Source of the DNA: CAZNMF01 sp035547155
GTDB lineage: Bacteria; Acidobacteriota; Vicinamibacteria; Vicinamibacterales; SCN-69-37
Assembly: GCA_035547155.1 (NCBI GenBank)
Contig: DASZVJ010000051.1
Coordinates: 1 to 14,077 of the forward strand
Reading direction: 5' to 3'
Length of the DNA stretch: 14,077 nucleotides
The stretch's first letter is position 1, and the number at the start of each line of letters is the position of its first letter. Under the pieces are notes generated by a model. The model was not told the DNA's origin, ran no database searches, and saw only the letters and a program-made list of their open reading frames with translations. Positions 1 to 5,935 of the stretch are shown here, piece after piece. The position numbers and the translations under genes were made by a program.

Positions 1-171
1 CGCATCGTCGCGCACACCGAGGAAGTCGGCCGTGCCGCAGAGGTCGTGTGGCGCGCGCTGATCGCGCCCGTTGCAACCGCAGCCCTGGTTCCTGTGTTGA
101 TGATGTGCGCGGCCAGCCTCGCGTTCGGCGCGGCGCTGAGCCGGTTGGCATTCATGCGGAGCTCGACGTAG
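1..171 (+). CDS. C-terminal end of an unidentified membrane protein (partial)
   Basis: Frame 1 is open from the first base to a TAG stop at 169-171, giving the last 56 residues of a protein that begins outside the window. Codons end mostly in G or C, as in the real genes here. The fragment has an amphipathic stretch (TEEVGRAAEVVWRAL) followed by one hydrophobic segment of about 25 residues (LIAPVATAALVPVLMM onwards) and a short polar tail, so the C-terminus looks membrane-embedded. No family is recognisable from this piece. It is co-oriented with the RDD-domain gene downstream, separated by about 110 bp occupied mainly by a repeat whose first two bases overlap this stop codon. An anti-sigma factor or a small envelope protein is possible but unsupported. 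Confidence 0.55.
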   Translation, partial: RIVAHTEEVGRAAEVVWRALIAPVATAALVPVLMMCAASLAFGAALSRLAFMRSST

Positions 172-247
172 TCAACTTCGACGTTCGGCTTCGCTCACGT
201 CGCCCCGAGCCTGTCGAGGGGCGAACTTTGAACTTCGAACTTCGAAA
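170..247. repeat. Composite CGAACTT / GAGCYTGTCGA intergenic repeat (copy 1)
   Basis: The element begins AGTCAACTTCG, overlapping the stop codon of the upstream ORF. Its centre (200-224) is a perfect 7-bp stem, TCGCCCC with GGGGCGA, around an 11-nt loop GAGCCTGTCGA. The right flank (222-245) is a tandem heptamer run of YGAACTT. Related sequence occurs at 4983-5021 (same loop, different stem) and at 9229-9308 (heptamers). It falls in frame with the following gene and so artificially lengthens that reading frame. Likely a non-coding dispersed repeat of the REP kind; function unknown. Confidence 0.75.
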
Positions 248-265
248 AAGTTCATTGCGGGATAC

Positions 266-271
266 GAGGAG
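266..271 (+). promoter_or_regulatory. Ribosome binding site fixing the start of the RDD-domain gene
   Basis: GAGGAG lies 10 nt before the ATG at 282, which is followed by a clear signal sequence. This decides against the in-frame ATG at 48, whose extension would translate the intergenic repeat. Confidence 0.7.
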
Positions 272-281
272 TCTCTCAACT

Positions 282-2147
282 ATGAGATCGAAATCGATCA
301 AGACCGCCGCGGCGCTGTGCGCGGTGTTCGTCGTCGCCGCGGCCGCGGCCGTGAGCGCGCACGTCAACGTCCGCGAGACGCGCTCGACGATCGCGTCGCT
401 GCGGCGTGCGGCGGAGATCGTGCGCTGGGTGGTCCTGCGCGAGGCGACGGACGGACGGCCCGTCCGGCTCTCGCGTGTCGTGCACCTGCAGGACGAGCCG
501 CCGGCGCTGCCGGCGGCGGATCCCGCGCCATCGACCTCCGCGCCGCGCGCGCCGCGTGCGACACCGCGATCGGCCGCGCCGTCGCGCGCGACTGCGGCCA
601 TTCCCGATCCGCCGCAGGCGCCACCGGCGCCGGCCGCACCGGACACGTTCGACGAAGTGGTCGAGTATCGCCACGTGCGGCCGATCCTGCGCATCGGACA
701 GGACTTCACCGTCCGCCAGAACGAGACGACCTCGGACATCGTGCTCATCAGCGGCGCGCTGCGCATCGACGGGCATGTGCGCGGCGACGTCGTCGTCATC
801 GCGGGCACCGTGTACGCGGCATCGACCGCGCAGGTCGACGGCGATTTCGTGAACATCGGCGGCGGCATGACGGTCGAGCCGGGCGCGCACCTGCGCGGCG
901 ATCTGGTCACCATCGGCGGCGCGCTCTCGGCACCCGCCGAGTTCTCGCCAGGCGGCGAGCAGGTCGTCGTCGGATCGACGGAGATCGGCGACTACGTCCA
1001 GGGTGTCATTCCGTGGATGACGCGCGGACTGATGCTCGGCCGCGTCATCGTGCCGAGCCTTGGCTGGATCTGGATCGTCGCCGCGATCTCGCTGGGCATC
1101 GCGATCGTGCTGGGGCTGGTCTTCGAGAGTCCCGTGCGCGCGTGCGCCGAGGCGATCACGGCGAAGCCGCTGACGACGTTCCTGATGGGCCTGCTGGTGC
1201 TGCTGCTCATCGGGCCGCTGTCGTTCGTGCTCGCGGTGTCGATCGTCGGCATCATCGTGCTGCCGTTCCTGTTCTGCGCGCTCGTGATCGCCTGGGTGCT
1301 CGGGAAGATCGCAGTCGCGCGCTGGATTGGCTGGAGCGTGATCCCGGAGTCGGAGCCGGGGAACCGGCTGCAGGCGGTGCGGTCGATCGCGATCGGCACG
1401 CTGATCATCACGCCGATCTACATGCTGCCGCTGCTCGGCCTCGCGACGTGGGTGATCCTGGGCGTGCTCGGATTGGGCAGCGCGACGTCGAGCCTGTTCA
1501 AGGCGCTCCGTCGCGAGAACCCGGTGCCGCCGAAGCCGCCGGCGCCGCCCGAACCAATCGAGCCAATCACGACGCCGCCGTCGATGCCATCGGCGCCGCC
1601 GATGGCTCCCGTCGTAGACGCGGCGGCCTCGTACGCGCCGTTCGTCGAATCATCCGCGGGGCCGGCGTTCGATGGCCCAACTCCCACGACAGCGTCTACG
1701 ACAGCGGGCCTGCCGCCACGCGCCGCCGAGATCCCCGACGCCGGCCTGCTCGCGCTGCCGCGCGCGACGTTCGCGCAGCGCGTCGCCGCCGGCGCGCTCG
1801 ACGTGCTGCTGGTGCTGTTCATCTACTCGCTGATGGACGTCCATCAGGCTCGTGGCATGTTCTGGTACTTGACGCTGCTGACGATGTACAACGCGGCCTT
1901 CTGGACGTGGCGTGGCACGACGATCGGCGGCATCATCTGCCAGCTGCGCGTCGTCCGTACCGACGGCCGGCGAATGGAGTTCGGCGACAGCGTCATCCGC
2001 GGCCTGTCGAGCGTGTTCTCGCTGCTCGTCTTCGGGCTCGGCTTCTTCTGGATCCTGCTCAGCGGCAACACGGATCGCCAGGCCTGGCACGATCTGATCG
2101 CCGGCACGATCGTCGTACGCGTCCCGAAGAGCACGCCGCTGCGGTAG
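282..2147 (+). CDS. Secreted/membrane protein: bactofilin-like beta-helix, transmembrane core, C-terminal RDD domain
   Basis: The protein has 621 residues. It starts with a basic, alanine-rich signal peptide or anchor (MRSKSIKTAAALCAVFVVAA), followed to about residue 120 by an Arg-, Ala- and Pro-rich linker. Residues about 150-235 are short hydrophobic strands with regularly spaced GD and GG turns (HVRGDVVVIAG, VDGDFVNIGG, LRGDLVTIGG), typical of polymer-forming bactofilin-like or left-handed beta-helix domains. Several hydrophobic helices follow at about 260-405, then a Pro-rich linker at about 410-490. The last 130 residues look like an RDD domain: RVAAGALDVLLVLF, a GTTIGG turn, a second helix pair, and QAWHDLIAGTIVV at the end. 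RDD domains are membrane modules often linked to transport, but the role of this fusion is unknown. The start rests on the Shine-Dalgarno at 266-271. It is convergent with glcF. Domain assignment is fairly sure; cellular function is not. Confidence 0.85.
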   Translation: MRSKSIKTAAALCAVFVVAAAAAVSAHVNVRETRSTIASLRRAAEIVRWVVLREATDGRPVRLSRVVHLQDEPPALPAADPAPSTSAPRAPRATPRSAAPSRATAAIPDPPQAPPAPAAPDTFDEVVEYRHVRPILRIGQDFTVRQNETTSDIVLISGALRIDGHVRGDVVVIAGTVYAASTAQVDGDFVNIGGGMTVEPGAHLRGDLVTIGGALSAPAEFSPGGEQVVVGSTEIGDYVQGVIPWMTRGLMLGRVIVPSLGWIWIVAAISLGIAIVLGLVFESPVRACAEAITAKPLTTFLMGLLVLLLIGPLSFVLAVSIVGIIVLPFLFCALVIAWVLGKIAVARWIGWSVIPESEPGNRLQAVRSIAIGTLIITPIYMLPLLGLATWVILGVLGLGSATSSLFKALRRENPVPPKPPAPPEPIEPITTPPSMPSAPPMAPVVDAAASYAPFVESSAGPAFDGPTPTTASTTAGLPPRAAEIPDAGLLALPRATFAQRVAAGALDVLLVLFIYSLMDVHQARGMFWYLTLLTMYNAAFWTWRGTTIGGIICQLRVVRTDGRRMEFGDSVIRGLSSVFSLLVFGLGFFWILLSGNTDRQAWHDLIAGTIVVRVPKSTPLR

Positions 2148-2233
2148 CGGGCGTGCCGGCTGCAGTCCGCCGTCTGCGGATGCGAGCCGCCGCATGAAGC
2201 CCGCAGGCTACGGCTGGTCGCTGGCCGGGTTGC

Positions 2234-2289
2234 CCCGATGCCCCGACGTTCAGATGATCCGATGACCCGATAGCCCGATGATCCGATGA
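2234..2289 (-). repeat. Octamer tandem array (consensus TCATCGGR) abutting the glcF stop codon
   Basis: Read on the minus strand, seven consecutive 8-bp units follow the TAG stop of glcF with no spacer. The first, second and fourth match TCATCGG[AG] exactly; the others differ at one to three positions, but the 8-bp phase never slips. It lies between two convergent genes. The rest of that gap (2148-2233) holds only small GC-rich inverted repeats, such as TCCGC at 2167 with GCGGA five bases later, and no U-tract terminator that I can see. The array could act as transcriptional insulation or be a neutral microsatellite. Confidence 0.7.
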
Positions 2290-3585
2290 CTACCGTTCGC
2301 GTCGATACGCTCGCGCCAGCAGCGAGATCGGATGCACGACGTCGACGGCCGCGTCCTTCGCCTTGAGGCCGCGCGCGATCTGGAGTTGACAGCCGGGGTT
2401 GGCGGTGGCGACGACGGTTGCGCGCGTGGAGAGGATGTGGCCGGTCTTGCGCTGCAGCAGCTTGTCCGCTTGATCCGGCTGCGTGATCGCGTACACGCCC
2501 GCGCTGCCGCAGCACCACGTGGACTCCGGCAGCTCGACGAGTGGCGTGTCCGGCAGCAGGTGCAGCAGCGTTCGCGGCTGCTTCGTGATCTTCTGACCGT
2601 GCACCAGATGACACGACTCGTGATACGTGATCGTCGTCGTCGCGTCGAACGGCGCGGCGAGTGGCGTGCGGCAGCCGATCTCGACGAGCCATTCCTGGAT
2701 GTCCTTGACCTTGCGGTCCCACTCCCACGCGCGATCGGCGTACTGCGGATCGGTGCCGAGCAGGCCGCTGTAGTGACGCAAGTGCGAGCCGCAGCCGCCG
2801 GCGTTGGTGATGATCGCGTCGTACGCGTCCGGCGGAAACAGATCGATCATGCGGCGCGCGAGCGCGGCGGCGAGCTCGGCTTCGCCGTTGTGCGCGTGCA
2901 GCGATCCGCAGCAGGGCTGCTCGAACGGCGTGTGCACGCGGCAGCCGTTGGCGAGCAGGACGTCGACCGTGTCGCGGTTGACGTTGGGGAAAACGAGATC
3001 CTGAATGCAGCCCGTCAACATCGCGACGCGATAGCGCTCGGGACCGGCCGGCAGCTCGTGCTCGCGAATCAGCCGGTTGGAGAACACCGGCGCGATGCGC
3101 GGCGCCTGTGGCTCGAGGCGGCGCAGACTCGGCGGCAGCAGTTTCGTCAGACCCGATCGCCGCATGAGCGACTCGAGTCCGGATCGCTGATAGATCCGCA
3201 TGAGCCGGCCCGCGAGCCGCAGCGCGTCCGGCCGCATGAACAGGAACCGTAGCGTGATCGTGCGCCAGAACGTGCGGCTCGGCGTCGCGGCGACGTGCGA
3301 CCGCTCGATGTCCGCGCGCGCCGTCTCGAACAGCTCCGCGTAATGTACGCCGGCCGGGCACGCGGTCTGACACGCGAGACAGCCGAGGCAGTAGCTCATC
3401 TCGTCGGCGAACTCGTGCGTGATCGCCAGCTGGTCGTCGGCGATGGCGCGCATCAACGCGATGCGGCCGCGCGGGCTGTTACGCTCGCGCTTCGTCTCGT
3501 CGTACGTCGGGCAGGTCGGCAGGCACATCCCGCAGTGCATGCACTGCTGCAGGACGGCGTAGTCGATGGTCTTCAGCGTCTGCAT
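2290..3585 (-). CDS. glcF: Glycolate/lactate oxidase iron-sulfur subunit, GlcF type
   Basis: This 431-residue protein is the electron-transfer partner of the FAD subunit encoded just upstream. Two ferredoxin-like [4Fe-4S] motifs sit at the N-terminus: Cys15, 18, 21 and 25 (CMHCGMCLPTCP) and Cys66, 69, 72 and 76 (CLGCLACQTACP). Two CCG domains follow (PCCGSLHAHNGE and WCCGSAGVYAI), the arrangement of GlcF and related heterodisulfide-reductase-like subunits. E. coli GlcF has about 407 residues. The ATG at 3585 lies 5 nt after the glcD stop, has no clear Shine-Dalgarno, and is probably reached by translational coupling. The frame stays open far upstream, but that part is antisense to nothing and shadows glcD. 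In E. coli GlcD, E and F act together on glycolate; no GlcE is present here, so D-lactate or another 2-hydroxyacid is also possible. Confidence 0.9.
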   Translation of the reverse strand: MQTLKTIDYAVLQQCMHCGMCLPTCPTYDETKRERNSPRGRIALMRAIADDQLAITHEFADEMSYCLGCLACQTACPAGVHYAELFETARADIERSHVAATPSRTFWRTITLRFLFMRPDALRLAGRLMRIYQRSGLESLMRRSGLTKLLPPSLRRLEPQAPRIAPVFSNRLIREHELPAGPERYRVAMLTGCIQDLVFPNVNRDTVDVLLANGCRVHTPFEQPCCGSLHAHNGEAELAAALARRMIDLFPPDAYDAIITNAGGCGSHLRHYSGLLGTDPQYADRAWEWDRKVKDIQEWLVEIGCRTPLAAPFDATTTITYHESCHLVHGQKITKQPRTLLHLLPDTPLVELPESTWCCGSAGVYAITQPDQADKLLQRKTGHILSTRATVVATANPGCQLQIARGLKAKDAAVDVVHPISLLARAYRRER

Positions 3586-3590
3586 GGCGC

Positions 3591-4973
3591 TCAATCGAAG
3601 ATCTTGCCGGGGTTGAGCAGACCCTTCGGATCCAGCGCGCGCTTCACGGTGCGCATCAGCTCGAAGCTGTGATCGCCCATCTGCTGGCGCAGCCACGGCT
3701 TCTTCGCGAGGCCGACGCCGTGCTCGCCCGTGATCGTCCCGCCGAGCTCGAGTGTTCGCGTGACGATCGCGTCGAGCGCGTGATGGACGCGCTCCATCTC
3801 GACCGCGTCGCGCTCGTCGGTGAGGAACGTCGGATGCAGATTGCCGTCGCCCATGTGGCCGAACGTCCCGACCGCGAGCTTGTGGTGCGCCGCCGTCTCC
3901 GCGATGAAGCTCACCATCGTCGCCAGCTTGTTGCGCGGGACGGTCACGTCCTCGAGGATCGTCGTCGGCCGCCGGCGCGCAAGCGCGGAGAAGGCGTTGC
4001 GGCGCGCCGCCGCCAGACTCGTCGCTTCCGCATCGTCCTTTGCGGTGCGCACGTCGCGGGCGCGATGCTCGCGCGCGATCTCGGCCATGCGCGCGGCTTC
4101 GTCGGCGACGGCGGCGGGATGGCCGTCCGTCTCCATCAGGAGCACCGCTTCGCAATCGGTCGGCAGCCCGACGTGCGCGTAGTCCTCGACGCACGCGGCC
4201 GTCGTCCGATCGAGGAACTCGAGCGTGCAGGGGATAATGCGCGCGGCAATGATCGCGGACACGGTTTCGGCCGCGTCTTCGATGCTGTCGTAGAGCGCGA
4301 GCATCGTCCGGCGCGACGCTGGCTTCGGAACGAGCTTCAGCAGGACTTCGGTGATGATGCCGAGCGTGCCTTCGGATCCGATGAACAGATCCTTCAGGGA
4401 GTAGCCGGCGACGTCTTTCACGCACGCGCTGCCGAAGCGCGCGATCGTGCCGTCGGCGAGCACGACTTCGATCGCCATGACGTAGTCGCGCGTGACGCCG
4501 TACTTCAGACCGCGAAGCCCGCCAGAATTCTCCGCGACGTTGCCGCCGATCGTGCTGATGCGCATCGAGCCCGGATCGGGCGGGTAGAGCAGGCCGTGCC
4601 GGCCCGCGGCTTCGTCGATCTTCTGCGTGACCGCGCCGGCCTGCGCGCGCAGCGTGAGGTTCTCGCTGTCGACGTCGAGGATCGCGTTCATCTGCGCAAG
4701 GCAGATGACGAGCGCGTCCGCGCTTGGGATGCTGCCGCCGCTCAGGCCTGTTCCCGATCCGCGCGTGACGATCGCAATGCCCGCGTCATGCGCCGCCCTC
4801 ACGCACGCCGACACCTGCGACGTCGTCGTCGGCAGCACGACGACGCTCGGCCGTGTGCGGATCGCGGCGGTGCCGTCGAAGCCGTACGGCACGACGTCCT
4901 CGGGCTTCGTCAGCACTGCGGCTGATCCGACGATGGACTCGAGTGTCGGGATGAGAATCGACGGAGTAGACAT
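3591..4973 (-). CDS. glcD: FAD-linked 2-hydroxyacid oxidase, GlcD type (glycolate/lactate)
   Basis: The 460-residue protein has the two-domain layout of the vanillyl-alcohol-oxidase/GlcD family. The N-terminal FAD-binding domain shows RGSGTGLSGG (71-80), PPDPGS (131-136), IGGNVAENSGGLRGLKYG (142-159) and GSEGTLGIITE (199-209). The C-terminal FAD-oxidase domain has GHMGDGNLHP and ITGEHGVGLAKK, and the protein ends in the usual LLNPGKIFD. It would oxidise a 2-hydroxyacid to a 2-oxoacid and pass electrons to GlcF and then to quinone. I start it at the ATG at 4973 (MSTPSILIP); the in-frame ATG at 5030 would translate a dispersed repeat. No Shine-Dalgarno is visible; a repeat hairpin ends 12 nt before the start. 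Position after a sugar-acid dehydratase and an SDR suggests glycolate (or lactate) made by that pathway as substrate, which is inference. Confidence 0.92.
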   Translation of the reverse strand: MSTPSILIPTLESIVGSAAVLTKPEDVVPYGFDGTAAIRTRPSVVVLPTTTSQVSACVRAAHDAGIAIVTRGSGTGLSGGSIPSADALVICLAQMNAILDVDSENLTLRAQAGAVTQKIDEAAGRHGLLYPPDPGSMRISTIGGNVAENSGGLRGLKYGVTRDYVMAIEVVLADGTIARFGSACVKDVAGYSLKDLFIGSEGTLGIITEVLLKLVPKPASRRTMLALYDSIEDAAETVSAIIAARIIPCTLEFLDRTTAACVEDYAHVGLPTDCEAVLLMETDGHPAAVADEAARMAEIAREHRARDVRTAKDDAEATSLAAARRNAFSALARRRPTTILEDVTVPRNKLATMVSFIAETAAHHKLAVGTFGHMGDGNLHPTFLTDERDAVEMERVHHALDAIVTRTLELGGTITGEHGVGLAKKPWLRQQMGDHSFELMRTVKRALDPKGLLNPGKIFD

Positions 4974-4982
4974 GAGCAAATT

Positions 4983-5021
4983 TCGAACTTCGCCGTGAGC
5001 TTGTCGAACGGCGAAGTTGAC
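4983..5021. repeat. GAGCYTGTCGA hairpin repeat upstream of glcD (copy 2)
   Basis: A perfect 11-bp inverted repeat, AACTTCGCCGT (4986-4996) and ACGGCGAAGTT (5008-5018), encloses the 11-nt loop GAGCTTGTCGA (4997-5007). The loop matches copy 1 (207-217) except for one T/C change, while the stem differs. Flanks carry TTCGAACTT and, on the minus strand, GTCAACTTCG, again as in copy 1. The element occupies almost the whole leader of glcD. Confidence 0.8.
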
Positions 5022-5032
5022 GAAGCGCATTG

Positions 5033-5057
5033 GGCGCGTCGGGACGCCCGACGCGCC
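5033..5057 (-). terminator. Strong GC hairpin after the SDR gene, without a U-tract
   Basis: A perfect 11-bp stem, GGCGCGTCGGG (5033-5043) with CCCGACGCGCC (5047-5057), has a 3-nt loop and lies 13 nt past the SDR stop codon. No run of T follows on either strand, so it is at best an atypical terminator; a processing or mRNA-stabilising hairpin between SDR and glcD is equally plausible. Confidence 0.5.
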
Positions 5058-5070
5058 GTCACGCCACGCC

Positions 5071-5823
5071 TCAGTACACTGATCGTCCGCCGCTGATGTC
5101 GAACACGGCGCCGGTCGAGAACGAGTTCTCCTCCGTCGCCAGCCACGTCACGAGGGACGCGAGCTCGTCGATCTCGAGGAAGCGGCCGCGCGGGATCTTC
5201 GACAGCATGAACTTGTGGAACTCGGGCGTCATCTGATCGAAGATGCGCGTCTTCGCCGCGGCGGGCGTGACGACGTTGACCGCGATGTTGTGCTCCGCGA
5301 GCTCCTTGCCGAGCGACTTCGTGATCGCGATGACGGCCGCCTTCGACGCGCTGTAGGCCGACGCGTTCGGATTGCCTTCCTTGCCGGCCACCGATGCGAT
5401 GTTGACGATGCGCCCGTACTTCTGGGCGATCATGTGCGGCGCGACGGCGCGGTTGCAGTAGTAGAGGCCGAACAGGTTGACCTCGATCACTTTCCGCCAC
5501 TCGTCGACGGGGTAGTCCCACAGCTTGTGATTCGGCCCCGCGATGCCCGCGTTGCCGATCAGGATGTCGATCTTCGAGAGCGCCTTGATCGTGTCGGCCG
5601 TCGCGGCGTCGACGGCCTTGATGTCCGAGACGTCGACGACGACGGTGTGCACCTTGCCGAGCGGCGCGAGTTCTTTCGCGGCCTTCTGTAGCTCGGCCGC
5701 GTCCAGATCCCACATCGCCACGCTCGCGCCCGACTCGAGGAATCGCTTCGTGATGGCCAGTCCAAACCCCTGCGCGGCCCCCGTTACGACCGCCGTGCGG
5801 CCATTCAGATCGAATTTCGTCAC
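5071..5823 (-). CDS. NAD-dependent short-chain dehydrogenase, probable 2-keto-3-deoxy-sugar-acid dehydrogenase
   Basis: A classical SDR of 250 residues. The cofactor motif is TGAAQGFG (14-21, with Phe in place of the usual Ile), and Asp39 at the end of strand 2 points to NAD(H). NAG is at 91-93, and the catalytic set is Asn116, Ser144, Tyr157 and Lys161 (YSASK). The usual PG after strand 6 is replaced by TPAAAKTRIF, a variant I associate from memory with SDRs that oxidise C4 of 2-keto-3-deoxy acids. The start is GTG, backed by a strong GAGGAGGG 8 nt upstream. It lies between a pentonate dehydratase and glcDF, which supports a role in sugar-acid breakdown. A 3-oxoacyl-ACP reductase (FabG) label would be a generic fallback. 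The SDR family is certain; the substrate is inferred. Confidence 0.88.
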   Translation of the reverse strand: MTKFDLNGRTAVVTGAAQGFGLAITKRFLESGASVAMWDLDAAELQKAAKELAPLGKVHTVVVDVSDIKAVDAATADTIKALSKIDILIGNAGIAGPNHKLWDYPVDEWRKVIEVNLFGLYYCNRAVAPHMIAQKYGRIVNIASVAGKEGNPNASAYSASKAAVIAITKSLGKELAEHNIAVNVVTPAAAKTRIFDQMTPEFHKFMLSKIPRGRFLEIDELASLVTWLATEENSFSTGAVFDISGGRSVY

Positions 5824-5831
5824 CGGAACAT

Positions 5832-5839
5832 CCCTCCTC
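5832..5839 (-). promoter_or_regulatory. Strong Shine-Dalgarno deciding the GTG start of the SDR
   Basis: GAGGAGGG on the minus strand lies 8 nt before the GTG at 5823. The ATG that directly follows it runs into TGA after two codons, so the GTG is the real start. Confidence 0.8.
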
Positions 5840-5852
5840 GTTCAGAAGTCTT

Positions 5853-5922
5853 GGGCCGCCACAAGGGCGGCCCCTACGGCGAGACCACAATGTCCTCGTA
5901 GGGGCGGCCCTTGTGGCCGCCC
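5853..5922. repeat. Head-to-head pair of 26-bp hairpin repeats (pair 1)
   Basis: Two arms, 5853-5878 and 5897-5922, are inverted copies matching at 24 of 26 positions around an 18-nt spacer. Each arm folds alone into an 8-bp stem with a 5-nt loop: GGGCCGCC/GGCGGCCC in the left arm, GGGCGGCC/GGCCGCCC in the right. The two mismatches between arms are partners in that stem, so pairing is kept. The same pair, in the opposite order, recurs at 12374-12458. It fills the gap between the dehydratase stop and the SDR start. The layout resembles the paired REP elements called BIMEs; no REP-associated transposase is visible. Confidence 0.85.
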
Positions 5923-5935
5923 GGCCCGCAGTCTG

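Noticed and set aside
48..281. N-terminal extension of the RDD-domain gene
   Set aside because: It overlaps the real C-terminus of the upstream ORF and translates the intergenic repeat (REPEAT peptide PEPVEG); a ribosome binding site and signal peptide mark the start at 282.
317..2197. Long open frame on the plus strand overlapping the RDD-domain gene in another frame
   Set aside because: Arg- and Ala-dominated composition with no recognisable motif, as expected for an off-frame shadow in GC-rich coding DNA; the alternative frame has a signal peptide, membrane helices and an RDD domain.
2148..2233. Intrinsic terminator after the RDD-domain gene
   Set aside because: Only short GC stems of about 5 bp and no following T-run; not reported as a terminator.
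2234..2289. CRISPR-like array
   Set aside because: Units are 8 bp and contiguous, with no spacers and no cas gene.
3586..4425. 280-residue extension of glcF
   Set aside because: It lies out of frame over glcD, whose own frame is fully supported by FAD-oxidase motifs; the extension is Arg-rich without domains.
5853..5922. Insertion sequence or transposon ends
   Set aside because: Only 18 nt lie between the arms, there is no transposase and no target duplication that I can see; a paired REP-type element fits better.
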